This document shows, piece after piece, positions 1-10,639 of a stretch of DNA of 64,000 nucleotides. The notes beneath the pieces are model-generated. The model saw only the letters and a program-made list of their open reading frames with translations. It had not been told where the DNA came from and did no database searches. How positions within the stretch are numbered: the first letter of the stretch is position 1; every line of letters starts with the position of its first letter. A program made the translations under genes and the position numbers. Source of the DNA: Agrypnia vestita. Taxonomy: Eukaryota; Arthropoda; Insecta; Trichoptera; Phryganeidae. The stretch covers positions 1-64,000 of the forward strand of contig JADDOH010004026.1 of NCBI GenBank assembly GCA_016648135.1, read 5' to 3'.

Positions 1-470
1 TTCGGCGTCGAGCACACGGGCCGATGATGATGCTATCGAAACGCCGCCTGACTATATATAACTGGGACGCGGCATATGAATAGACAAATAAATACCTAAT
101 TAATTAATGGATCATCAATTAAATAAATAAATAGAAATTAATAGTTAAGTTCGGCGTCGAGCACACGGGCCGATGATGATGCTATCGAAACGCCGCCTGA
201 CTATATATAACTGGGACGCGGCATATGAATAGACAAATAAACACCTAATGTATTAATGAATCATCAATTAAATAAATAAATAGAAATGAATAATTAATTT
301 CGGCGTCGAGCACACGGGCCGATGATGATGCTATCGAAACGCCGCCTGACTATATATAACTGGGACGCGGCATATGAATAGACAAATAAACACCTAATGT
401 ATTAATGAATCATCAATTAAATAAATAATAGAAATGAATAATTAAATTCGGCGTCGAGCACACGGGCCGC
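1..470. repeat. 149-bp tandem satellite, three full units plus a partial
   Basis: Units start at 1, 150, 299 and 447, each opening with TTCGGCGTCGAGCACACGGG. The first three are nearly identical over their whole length; the fourth stops matching at about 470. Each unit has a GC-rich front half and an AT-rich back half full of AAATAAATA. The array runs off the left edge, so its true size is unknown. The front half contains a stem of CGGCGT with ACGCCG around a CCGATGA...GAAAC core (see the next entry). Confidence 0.95.
3..46 (+). ncRNA. Hammerhead-like fold in the 149-bp satellite (type III, defective)
   Basis: Positions 3-8 (CGGCGT) pair with 41-46 (ACGCCG) as helix III. C9 is in the cleavage position, 21-27 is CCGATGA in place of CTGATGA, 29-31 pairs with 35-37 (GAT/ATC) as a 3-bp helix II, and 38-41 is GAAA. 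The same arrangement recurs at 152-195 and 301-344. Against it: core position 4 is C instead of U, and 10-20 forms no convincing helix I. It is either a decayed ribozyme or a coincidence of a strong hairpin. Confidence 0.3.
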
Positions 471-608
471 GCGATCCCTGGAAGTTCACACACATGCAGA
501 GAAAGGTTATTTGGCGAATTAATTCGCCCCTAATATGGTCAGTACGGATCCAACATGCAAACAAACACCTGTGGATAAAATAATATTTAAAGTTTACGGT
601 ACAGGGGT

Positions 609-690
609 TAGCTTTCACTGTCGGCGCTTCTTCCGTCTCTGTCTGGGGTGTCGAACCCGAGACCATTCTTCTTAATCGTGCGCCACCTTT
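609..690 (-). mobile_element. tRNA-derived SINE fragment
   Basis: Read on the minus strand this stretch has a good RNA polymerase III B box (GGGTTCGACACCC type) about 30 bp after a weak A-box-like TGGCGCACGATT, followed by a GC-rich tail with AGACAGAGACGGAAGAAG. It does not fold into a tRNA. It is most simply the head of an old SINE, and its ends cannot be set from one copy. Confidence 0.45.
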
Positions 691-729
691 ATATATCGTT
701 ATAATCTCAAAACGGAAAGAGGATGACAT

Positions 730-1425
730 GACTTACCCATCTGCCGCCGATTATATCCATTCCAGTGCTTCGTAGTTTCACTTTAAGTACCTCACTTTAT
801 ACCTAAGGATTGCGAACACTTGCCTCGCACGCGCACACGATTCACAGGCCCCTAATTAACTATAGTTCGCGACCTAACCTTTGATCCTGCCATCACGCGT
901 TTTTAAGTTTCCGTAGCTGGGGCTTAGTATCCAGCCTCTGTAACTATACGGTGTATATACTCTAACCAAACCGAAACTAGACATTATTTCCCTTTCTTTG
1001 AATTTATATTCCTCGGGATACCGGAATTAGACTCTAGCTCGACAATTGTAAGTATTTATATATCTTAATAATACTGCAACATAGTCCTTATTTCCGTCTT
1101 ACGTATCCGTACTTCCCGGGTCATCGAGACTAGACTCCAATTCTAATGATCATACTCTAATGATTATACGCACCGATATTTTTCATAAAACCCGTTACCC
1201 GTTATTTTCCGATGTTACATATTCTTATATTTATCCGAAATACCGGGATTAAGCTTTGAATCTAGGATTCCATCCATTTATAAGTTTTAACAAACCCATG
1301 AAGCAACCACTTGTCCACTTGTTGTTGTTAAAGAATTGATTGCTTCTATAATAAAACCCCACTAGTCTACATCTTTCTAAGGTCAATACGTATTACTTTT
1401 GGGTCCGCCGATTTAGTTTTATTCT
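730..1425. other. Non-coding stretch, no gene seen
   Basis: AT-rich with scattered CCGGGA/CCGGAATTAG motifs that resemble the units of the diverged tandem array further right (about 2840-4260). It may be an older part of the same repeat. No open frame or RNA gene is visible. Confidence 0.4.
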
Positions 1426-1428
1426 TAA

Positions 1429-1469
<41 letters not shown>
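1426..1469. repeat. (ATT)n microsatellite
   Basis: About thirteen ATT/TTA triplets in a row. Triplet tails like this often mark the 3' end of a non-LTR retrotransposon, but no coding remnant is visible to its left. Confidence 0.9.
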
Positions 1470-1471
<2 letters not shown>

Positions 1472-1500
1472 TAATTACACGGCTTAATAGCCTTTTACAA

Positions 1501-1949
1501 CAGGTTTATACATAATTAAAATACAACAAACGATTAAATGTAAAAGAAAAATAAAGGGTATAAATGTAAAAAAGTATATATACATAGTTTAAAAATAATG
1601 AGGTTAGACATGTATGTAAAAAGTATATATGCAAAAAGGTGTAAAGTAGCAGGTTTATACATAATTAAAATACAACAAACGATTAAATGTAAAAGAAAAA
1701 TAAAAGGTATAAATGTAAAAAGGTATATATATACATAGTTTAAACATAATGAGGTTAGACATATATGTAAAAAAGGTATATATGCAAAAAGTGTAAGGTA
1801 GCAGGTTTATACATAATTAAAATACAACAAACGATTAAATGTGAAAGAAAAATAAAGGGTATAAATGTAAAAAAGTATATATACATAGTTTAAACATAAT
1901 GAGGTTAGACATATATGTAAAAAGGTATATGTGCAGAAAAGTGTAAAGT
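1501..1949. repeat. Tandem repeat of about 150 bp, three units
   Basis: Units begin with CAGGTTTATACATAATTAAA at 1501, 1650 and 1802 (periods 149 and 152) and end near GTGTAAAGTAG at 1949. The copies are nearly identical, so the expansion is recent. The sequence is unrelated to the satellite at 1-470 even though the period is almost the same. Confidence 0.93.
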
Positions 1950-2289
1950 AGTGATCTCAGAAATTTTTACTCACCGATAATATAGCAATATTAAATTTGA
2001 ATAGCCAGCTATATATATAAAAAATTTAAGACATTATATAAAATTTAATATTTTGAAAAGAAATGATCATATAATGTTTTTTAAATTTTGAGAGAGATGG
2101 ATTTAAAATGTCGACATATGTAGGTAGTTCATTGCCAAGTTTGTGCATTGATAGTAAAATTATTTTATTCTTAATATAATGTAATGATGAATATGGTTGC
2201 ATGATTGACATCTTCGTCGACAGTCTGGAGAAAGTAAAGTTTACACTTAAAGAGGCAATACTGCTTCGTTACTGACTTCAGCTGTTAAT

Positions 2290-2640
2290 ATGTAATGGTG
2301 GGTAATATATATTTTTCGTACACATTGCCGCTTTGTACTTTATATTTTTAATTTCTGTACTCATGTTTTGGTGCTATTCCGGTACTTTTAATAATTTGCT
2401 ACTTGTAATTTATATTGTTTAATGTATGTTCTTTTAATTTTATGATATATTTTTTCATGTAAAAGCCTATACGCATTGCTGCTCGTTACCTACTCTACAT
2501 TTTTAATTTTTATACTCATGATTTGGTGCTATTCCTGAAACTTTTAATGTATGTGCTTTTGAAATTTATTTTATACTCTTTATGTAAAAGCCTAATGGGC
2601 GTAAACAAATAAATAAAAAAAAAATAAATAATTTTATTAT
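2290..2640 (+). mobile_element. Duplicated 3' tail of a non-LTR element
   Basis: Two diverged copies of the same about 160-bp segment lie in tandem (ACATTGCCGCTTTGTACTTT near 2323 and CGCATTGCTGCTCG near 2472; both then have TACTCATG..TTTGGTGCTATTCC). The second ends in TGTAAAAGCCTAATGGGCGT followed by AAATAAATAAA. The TGTAAAAGCC..GGCGT hairpin plus A-rich tail recurs at 7196, 19705 (minus) and 22706, so it marks a dispersed 3' end. Confidence 0.6.
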
Positions 2641-2839
2641 CATCTCGAATATTTGATATCCACTCTCCGGCAAATTTTAATATAGTTTAAATCATTTTAA
2701 TATAATTTATCATTTTAATATAGTTTAGGAATAACGGGATTCTGTAATTTCTACAAGTATAAACAACCCCAATCTTACCAAATCCATTTTATGTAGTGAA
2801 AGACGCGGGACTTATATTCTTCCTAAAATGTAAAATGAA

Positions 2840-4260
2840 CCCGGTCTAGATGAAACATCCTTATTTAGTTTCAGGACAACGAGGTTTACGCGTTCCACGA
2901 GGAATATGATATAACCCGATCTAAACGAAGGTAATTTTATATAATTTTAGGACAGCGGAACTTACAAATTTCATAAAGTATATCGTGAAGCCAATCTAGG
3001 CGGAGACACTACGTATATTTTAAACAGAGTAAGAGTTTAAATTTTATCATCAAGCCTAATACACCGCAAGAATGTCCTAGGCATAGTAAACAAAATAGCG
3101 GTCAAAGCTGTAGTGTTTCTATGTTCACACGTTTTAGCTCAAAACGAATACTATAATTTTCACATTTATAATACAAGACGCGAATTTCTAAACGAATCAT
3201 TTTAAAATAGTTCTGATTGAAATCTACATGTTTCATATTTATTAAATGAAGGCGCGAATTCTAAACGAAACACTAACATTGCTCAAAAACGGGACCCTAT
3301 ATTTATATATGCTTAAAATGAAACGCGAATTCCCGAACGATAGCATTTTATATAACTAAATGTAACGAAATCTTATATAGTTTATAAATAAGAAGACCCG
3401 GCCCCAGGCGGTTTTTATATATTTTCAATATAACGAGGCCCTATAACATCTTTATAAGTATAATACAACCCCGGTCTATCGAAACAATGTACTAGAAGTT
3501 TTTATATGTTTGAATACATGATATACGTTTTTTTATACGCGTTTTTATACGCGAGATTTACGTTTTCGTACAATACGAAGTAACCCAAATTATACAACCG
3601 CGAAGTTTACATCACTCCTAAAGTATAACCAGAACTAATTGAAACATTTTTCATAGTTTAAGTCCGCGAGGCAAATATCTTTCATAAAATATAAAATAAC
3701 CGAATCAAATTAAACATATTTTTACCTTATAGACTTTCCCCAACGCGCGTAATAATCCCGGCCACATGAAACGTTTTTATATGTTTTAATAACGCGGGAC
3801 CTATGTTTTCCTATACAATATAAGATAACCCGGGCCGAACGGAAGCAATTTTATATACTTTATAAAATAGTGAAACTTGTACTTCTGTAAAACCGTAAAT
3901 AAACCCCGACCCCCACGAGATTATTTTATATAATTTTTTAGAATAATGAAATTTCATACATCTGTAAAATTGTAAATAAGTCCCGACTCTCACGAAATTA
4001 CTCTATATAATTTTAAACGAAATGGAAATCTAGATTATTATGGGCTGAACCTGATACCCCGCGAGATCAGCTATATATTTTTCACTAGACGTATTTTTAA
4101 TCCCAGAATTTATTCGCTATAATTTTAACGGACTCTTACTATTAAACATAAACAAAGAAAATTATTAAAATAAACTAAATATTCTTTCGATAACTAAAAT
4201 AAACCCGGTCTAATCGAAACATTTCATATAACGAAATATTATATGCCTTACAAATGTAAA
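2840..4260. repeat. Old, strongly diverged tandem array (about 70-76-bp units)
   Basis: Successive units share the frame AACCCGG(T/G)CTA, then GAAACAT, TTTTATAT.TTTTA, ACGCGGGACCTA, then AAAATATAA. Clear unit starts lie near 2847, 2915, 3465, 3630, 3703, 3752, 3828, 3902, 3978 and 4200. Spacing is 72-76 bp in the best-kept part (3630-4010). Divergence between neighbours is high, so the array is ancient. No coding potential is seen; short frames on the minus strand here follow the repeat. Confidence 0.75.
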
Positions 4261-4363
4261 AATTAAAATGTGACCAAGTTAAATTAATTAAATTTTAGCA
4301 AAAAATAGGTAATTTTATAAGACTTATTTAAAATCGAATCTGTTAGTAACAACCCTTTTATCT

Positions 4364-4876
4364 TTTAACAATTTCCCGCGTGTTTAGCATAAAATAGGTA
4401 TCTTTATAACGCACAGCTAGTTTCCAGAGATCCGCCAATACTATACTTAGTAAAACGAGAATTTAACTAAATTTGAACTCTACCGTTTCCTGAAATTCTG
4501 CGAATATTATTCTGTGAACCTAGTAAGACGACAAAAATAATTAACTTTATAGAACATAGTGATTTCCGAAGTTCCGATATGCCAGATTAATTACCTTTAT
4601 AAAATAAAATCAATCCCGTACTCTGAGTTAAAACTCTTTTAACAGGACCTCGCGTATTTAGCATAAGATAGGTATTTTTACAAGATTTATTAACAATTTC
4701 CCGCGTGTTTAGCATAAAATAGGTATCTTTATAACGCACAGCTAGTTTCCGGAGATCTGCAAATATCAGTTCTATATATGCCGGACTAATCAACTTAATA
4801 AAGCGCAGTAATTTCCGAAGTTCTAATATGCCAAATTAATTACCCTTTATAAAATAAAATCAAACCCGTACCCCCC
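4364..4876. repeat. Interleaved direct repeats
   Basis: Motif A (ATTTCCCGCGTGTTTAGCAT, then a run to CTAGTTTCC) occurs at 4369 and 4687 with a decayed copy at 4645. Motif B (TTTCCGAAGTTC, then TATGCCA.ATTAATTACC) occurs at 4562 and 4811. A and B alternate, so the unit is composite. The block directly follows the diverged array and may be its degraded margin. Confidence 0.75.
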
Positions 4877-6140
4877 TTTTCTTTTATCGTGAGCAATGTC
4901 GAAGAGTATAATTACCCGTACACAACTTTCACTTGAAGTTAAACTATAATTTTCACACTGGGACACTATCACTCGGTGACGATAACAATCACTCACGGTT
5001 CTATCACTCAAAAAAACAACCGACGCGGATTTTGCGCTCTCGTAGACGTTCACCAACTGCCTGATTTCTGCTGTGTCTTGACATTTTAAACCCCCCCTAG
5101 CAGCCAAAGGTCCTAAGTCGTGTGTTTCCAGGATTTTCAATATCCTACTTTCCTTGAAACCTAAATCTTTGTTCCTAAGATTCAATTTGGCAAAAAAAAA
5201 CCATATCTCCACTCGGATATGTCAGTTGATCCCACCTCCTGTTGCCGTCTCTGTCTCCATCCCTGTGCCCGTTTTGGGACGGACTTGGTGGCTTCAGACG
5301 GTTTGAACTCGCTTCACAAGCGCGATAATTAATTTTTAATATTTAATTTCTAAGTTCAGTCCATATTGTCGTTTGATCAACCGTAACCACAATCTATCGG
5401 GTACTCCCCTAATCATAGTTGATGTTTCTTCATTATCTACCATTATCATGTCCCGTTCTCCAGTATTTTCACTCGTCTTTATCGGAAATTTAACGTTTCT
5501 TGGCCGCTATATCATGGGATCAATTTCCATATATTCACCACGTGCACACTGCATACCTAGATATAACAATCATCCAAAGGCACTATACCTAATTTTAAAT
5601 TAATTTTGGGCGATCTTTCCTCGTGGGTCCCCAATGAATCCTGTCTTTTGGCCGCGACTCTCCGCGCACAGGGACGTATTAGCTCCCTCCGTTGCGGAAT
5701 TTAAACATAATTTGTAACCATTTATTATTATTTTTATTGGCAGTAAGATTGATCCACAAAGTAACTATGTTACATAGACAGTGAATATTCTCGAACAATA
5801 TAATACTGGAAGAGTACTATTCGCTATAACACAATAAACTATTAATGTAAGTTAAATTAAATTTTTAAATTCAGTGGAAGATTTTTAAGATCGTTTTGCT
5901 TTTAATTTTTTTCCCAAAACAAAATAAATAAACAAATAAATAAACACACAGATACACACTCACACAACCCACTATTGGACATGTTTTTATTATTCTTTTA
6001 TCGATTGTATGTATGTGTTTTCGCGTAATTGGCCCAAAACTCTGTGCATCAATTATTGTCTTTTCTTCAAAGATTGATTAATTATATGGCTGTAAGAAAC
6101 CCAATAAATGAAAACAAATAAAACAAATAAGTAAATAAAC
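4877..6140. other. Unassigned stretch, partly GC-richer
   Basis: Between about 5230 and 5700 the base composition is visibly less AT-rich than the surroundings, but no frame gives a recognisable protein and codons are interrupted. From 5700 onward it is AT-rich with AAATAAATAAACA runs near 5925-5960 and 6115-6140. Frames of 60-120 codons here match nothing I know. Confidence 0.4.
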
Positions 6141-6142
6141 CT

Positions 6143-6207
6143 CCAGTGCCGCAGGCAAGGCGTCGGATTAATTCAGTGCTCATTTATTGCCAAGGCACTG
6201 GACGCCT
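6143..6207 (+). other. Interleaved inverted repeats (pseudoknot-like order)
   Basis: CAGTGCC at 6144-6150 pairs with GGCACTG at 6194-6200, and AGGCGTC at 6158-6164 pairs with GACGCCT at 6201-6207. The two 7-bp pairings are interleaved, with the 3' strands directly adjacent. Whether RNA folds this way is unknown; it may simply be a scrambled foldback. Confidence 0.5.
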
Positions 6208-6553
6208 CCGCTGATAACTATATACCGCTCACCATGTTCTTAGAGGTGTGTTGAAAGATTGCTAGTATCTGTCGAATCGGTCTCAAGTAGTTGTCTGTAT
6301 TTGTACGTTTATCATTGTTACATGCTCTTGCTATATCCGTTCCACTTCACATTATTGTTCCTCCCGTCTTCGAATTTCTATCACACTATGTTCTCCTATG
6401 TTTTTGGTACTTATATGCTTGCTTTTTACTTGCATTTACTCCTATATATATTTGTTTCATTTATCCATCCATCTATAAGATCCCCATACGCTTTATCCTT
6501 TTATTTCATGTGTATATGGGCCGCAAATTCATATTATTTTATTTACAATATTC

Positions 6554-6938
6554 TTATCTAGATTGTTGCGCGGTATGATTGATAATCCTCAAATTATGCA
6601 GAGCATTGGTTTGTATGCTCCTGATAATTACACTAGACATCGTCAGCATAGATTGTTTCACATTCCAATATACAGGACCAACCTGCCGATGGTTATGCCT
6701 GTTGGAAGAGCCACAGCCATGCTGAACAAAATCGCTTTGGGTAATGATATATTCCATGTGTCTGAGGGGGTTTTCCGAAGCGGGACTCTCCTACACCTTT
6801 GACCAGATTTATGTTATTTTTAATTTATTAAATATTTTCATTTTTGATATATACTTCTAATATGTATGCCTTAAACATTTTGTTTGTCATGTACATATTA
6901 TCATGAAATAAATTGAATTGAATTGAATTGAATTGAAT
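6554..6938 (+). mobile_element. Non-LTR retrotransposon 3' end with (TTGAA)n tail
   Basis: An open stretch ending at the TGA of 6800-6802 encodes the C-terminal tail of a LINE ORF2: ..HRLFHIPIYRTNLPMVM followed by PVGRATAMLN..DIFHVSE. A 3' UTR of about 110 bp ends in AATAAATTGAATTGAATTGA, a pentanucleotide tail typical of LINE 3' ends. The element is 5'-truncated. A second, opposite copy of the same family lies at 22780-23270, where NLPIVIMPVG matches this segment. Function lost. Confidence 0.8.
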
Positions 6939-7195
6939 ACACTTGTTCCAATTATGTTTTGTGGTTATTACTAGCAAACCCGGCGAAATCTGAGCTAGAA
7001 TAGCCAATCGTATACACGTTACCCGTCCTGTTGAAACTACGCTAACGTAGGGCAGGTTTGTAGTGATTACATAGTTAATATATTGTATCTATATTCGAGT
7101 ATATTATTTTCTTGTCGTGCCATTAATATGCTTACACGTTATCGTTATCTCTTTCCTAACTGTATATACCGTCATTGCACAATTACCTATCTGTT

Positions 7196-7232
7196 GTAAA
7201 AGCCTGAAGAGCGTTAGTCTACAGATAAATAT
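7196..7232 (+). repeat. LINE-type 3' hairpin tail
   Basis: TTGTAAAAGCCTGAAGAGCG followed by an ATAAATATAA run; same hairpin tail as at 2592, 19705 (minus) and 22706. The coding part is absent, so this is a very short 5'-truncated copy or a solo tail. Confidence 0.5.
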
Positions 7233-7239
7233 AATAGAA

Positions 7240-7790
7240 TTATAGTTAACTTTTCTACCTGCCTACGTTATCCGATTCCCGCGAAACGAAAATAAATCAT
7301 TATCCGCTCAGTTAAGGTCACCCCTCTGGTACATAGTGTACGTTTTATCCGTGCCTCACGGCCAATTCTTATAAATTATTTATGGGCGTTTTCCTCGCGC
7401 GATCCCCCGATTAGGACCTGCCTTCCTTGCCTTTGCTCATATTCTGCTATCTCTCTTGCGCGGCAATCCACTTAAGATCACGATTAATGACATTTAAGCG
7501 GTTTCAAAACCACAGCAAAAAAGGCCATAATTCTGAAACCTCGTGGAACTGTCAATATCATCGTCACCTTAGAGTAGACGTTAATCGGTTTTTTAACGGC
7601 TCTAAACGCAATAATCGCGCCCCAAATCTACGAAAGCCGTGTTCAGTATTTTTTTTGGGAAGCACATGTGGACCGCTCGGACCGCGCCGATCGTCAACCA
7701 TTTGTACCAAACGCGGCTTTACCACAAGATTAATATGTTTTATAAGAATTGAATATTAACTGCTCGTAACCTATATCCGATCAATCGCTA
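7240..7790 (+). other. Less AT-rich block with an open frame of 110 codons
   Basis: Composition is clearly richer in G and C than the flanks, with an uninterrupted plus-strand frame at 7427-7759. Its translation has no motif I recognise, no signal peptide and no domain-like pattern. It could be an eroded transposon interior or an exon; splice sites are not convincing. I do not call a gene. Confidence 0.25.
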
Positions 7791-8793
7791 CTAACTCCCT
7801 CCCAATACTCCGTCAGGTGGGCTTAGCTCAATTTTTCCCGCGTAGCATTTAAATCGTCTTAGAGTTCAAAAAATAAAAATAATAAAAAAAAAAAAATCTA
7901 TAGAAACAGGTGATTCATCACAGTACCCACCAAAGACAGTAATTATAATTTCATTAATTTTAATTAAAAGCAATACCAAAATAATTTTAAAAGTTATTTA
8001 ATGTTTTAATTATAATTTTTAATCTAATAAATATAACAGTTTCGTTATGTGTCTGTCGTCTATAACTCTCTGGAATTTCACTGAAATTACCACGTTACAC
8101 AATTTGAATATGACACACAATCAGCGCGCGGCTCAAGCAACACGCAAGGGTCACGCCACCAAATTTCATGGTATTGATATTTTTATATTATTATTTTATA
8201 ATATTCGTTTTTATATTTTATAATATTAATAAAAATTATTTTATAATATAATTTATAATATGTTATAATAATACATTCGGTTTTAGGTTAAAGCGAATAA
8301 AGTCAATTTTAAAAATATAAATGATTTTTCAGCTTCAAATTGCAATTGTCATGACCCTTGATTATTCACGGAAGTACGGCTAGTTTTTATAATTTTTATT
8401 TCTTCTGCGTTTTTTTAGTAAATTTTAGTAAATTCACCCGATTTTATACCGAGTATGCTAATCGCTATCTGGGATATATTTACATTTAATTAAAACGTGA
8501 CTGTGAAAATGTATTTTTTTAATAATTAATCGATACATTTTTACCTGTATGTGTTCGCAATATTTGCATGTTTTTGTTGATGTTTATGTTCCATTTACCT
8601 ACATGATAGAATAAAAATATAGAACGTGTGTATAAATATTATTTTGTTGCCATTATGAAAATTTGGGTTTTGATAGATATAATTACTCATTAAAATAAAA
8701 GCATTTGTTCGAGTATATAATAATAGGTGTGTACCAAATATTTATTCCAGTTTAAAGCAAATCGTGTACTACCGTATACTCATCACACATTTG
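7791..8793. other. AT-rich intergenic or intronic DNA
   Basis: Long A/T runs, TATAATAT stretches near 8180-8270, no gene, no clear repeat. Confidence 0.6.
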
Positions 8794-10052
8794 GCCATAT
8801 TCTAAACTAAGTAATATTGCTATCTCTGTACCTTGACAGTTTTTGTATAAAGCTTTAATGCCGCCAATTTTGACGTTTTACATTAACAGGTTTGAAATAA
8901 ATCAATTCGGATTCGAAAAAGGGAACCCGTTTCCCTATGTTCCATAACCACCACTGATGACTACATTGAGTACATATACATGAGCGCACAAAAAAATACC
9001 ATTGGCCGATATTAATCACCAGCAACACGTAGATGAAGAATGCTGACATCGAGCTTTACACGAAGCGAGGGTGAAAGTATGATAATGAAGCAAGATACAC
9101 GCGATGGGTTACATTCGAATTTCGCGGATGTACAATCTCACGCAGACAAAGAAATATAAATTTTCTGACGGCCTAATGAGGAAATTGAGAATGCTCAAAT
9201 AGATTTTTGTACACGCCTCTACACCAAAATTGGGATATAAAAGATGTTGTAACAAAGTACCAAGTTAGTTCGTATCCTTCGTCTCCACCACGAGGTCACG
9301 CAGTTCGACGACCGCTAATCGTAGCATCACCTGGCTACGCAGTTTGTTTCTCTCTACACCATACAACCAATCTCTAACCTGCAGTAGCTACGATATCAAA
9401 CACCATCGCTACGCCGCTCATCTCATTGCTCGTGCGTCCGATCTCCAATCTATCGATCATTGTCAGCCTCATCGCTCCACTGTCTTTGCAATCTCCAGCA
9501 GCGAACAACATCTGCTTCTGGCGGTACCACCATCATCCTCGTCATCAGACCTCACCACGCGATCCACGACCACCAACAGCACGATCTTCATCTTGACCGC
9601 TTCCTGCACCCGCTACATGCGCCGCCAGGAAAAAGTTGAGGACCCCAGACGCACCCATTTAGCTGACACACCGATGACCGCCGTTATTTACCAAGGTCGA
9701 CCGATAAAGCACTCACTGTAATTCTGCCGAAAATAAATAAACTCCATAAAACTGACCGCGGCTTTCTGTTCATATCAGCTATTTTCATCCCGTATTACAT
9801 CGTACAAAAGTGGGGATCCGGGATACGGTACCGCACAAACTGGAGACCGTAAAGTAAGAAGTACCGTAAAAAGCTGACTATTCATAATTGTGAATAACTT
9901 AACATTTGCTTACGTTTTAGAGCTTTTTGGTTGATTGAGTTCATTAATTTGAAACCTGTCACACTTAAAACGTCAAAGTTGGCGGCATTATAATGTTATA
10001 CATAACTGTCAAGATACATAAATAGAAATATTGCTTAGTTCAGAATACGGCT
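8794..10052. mobile_element. Element with long terminal inverted repeats and GC-rich cargo
   Basis: The left arm (about 8794-8910) reads GCCATATTCTAAACTAAG..CTTGACAG..TAATGCCGCCAATTTTGACG; the right arm (about 9911-10052) is its reverse complement with moderate divergence, closing in CAGAATACGGC. The arms are about 115-140 bp. A compact relative at 37206-37532 has the same arms with almost no interior, so this is a MITE-like family. The 1-kb interior (9049-9850) is much richer in GC than the arms and looks foreign. No transposase is encoded. Confidence 0.8.
9236..9850 (+). other. LTR-like promoter and leader inside the inverted-repeat element
   Basis: TATAAAAG at 9236-9243 is followed by a GC-rich transcribed-looking region with an open frame of 125 codons (9344-9721; Ser/Thr-rich, no recognisable domain), AATAAA at 9732-9737, and GTGGGGATCCGGGATACGG at about 9810-9828, which resembles the primer-binding region that follows the 5' LTR in insect LTR retrotransposons. 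No gag/pol follows. An alternative is a solo LTR captured by the surrounding element. The LTR borders are not defined. Confidence 0.35.
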
Positions 10053-10620
10053 GATTGCCTGCTGCATGCGGGTGATGCAATACTAGCAGCTAATAGTAAA
10101 GCTGATATGCAGTACCTGGCGAGTAGTCTGATTAACGCCTAGATAGTGTTATAGTGTTCGAGACAGACGAAAGAATTACATTGTAAGCAAAGAACTTTTT
10201 TTTTTTCAATGTTTATTTCCTATGATTGTTATGTGTATACATATATTTACGAGGAATGAACAAATTAGAAGTGAATGCAATGCTGGCTGTAGTGTGGTAG
10301 ATAGAATAAAGAAAGGAGTGCTGAGATGGTTTGGTCATGTGGAACGTATGAACGAGGAAAGGATGGTTAAGAAAATATATGAGGCGAATGTTGAAGGCAA
10401 CAGGAATAGAGGGCGTCCGCGAAAGACCTGGCACGATCAGGTACTACAAGTACTTGAGGATGGCCCTGTTAAAAGCCGCAACAATCGTAGAACGTGTATG
10501 AGAAGATGTATGAATGTGGCCGAAGCAAAAGTGGTGTGCCAGGATAGAAGAGTGTGGCGTTCAATCCTCTCTGCCTACCCCTGCAGGGAAACGGCGTGAT
10601 GGTTAGTTAGTTAGTTAGTT
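10053..10620 (+). mobile_element. Non-LTR retrotransposon remnant, RT active-site piece plus C-terminus, (TTAG)n tail
   Basis: 10053-10142 encodes LLHAGDAILAANSKADMQ, a decayed reverse-transcriptase YADD box (here HAGD). After an internal deletion, 10222-10599 is open and encodes the C-terminal LRWFGHVERM, then VKKIYEANV, RGRPRKTW and CMRRCMNVAEAK, ending ..ETA. The tail is TTAGTTAGTTAGTTAGTT. A shorter plus-strand copy of the same 3' end sits at 15946 and a minus-strand relative at 56375. Catalytic residues are mutated, so it is dead. Confidence 0.88.
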
Positions 10621-10639
10621 ATATTTACGAGTATATACC

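Noticed and set aside
1..470. CRISPR array
   Set aside because: Repeats are 149-bp contiguous satellite units without unique spacers, and the window is eukaryotic.
3811..5212. Minus-strand genes of 60-121 codons
   Set aside because: They lie in the diverged tandem array or its margin, with peptide similarity explained by the DNA repeat (SWGSGF..YGF and similar).
6259..6578. Membrane protein gene (hydrophobic frames of 95-100 codons in two frames)
   Set aside because: Hydrophobic residues come from T-rich DNA read in overlapping frames; no homology or promoter.
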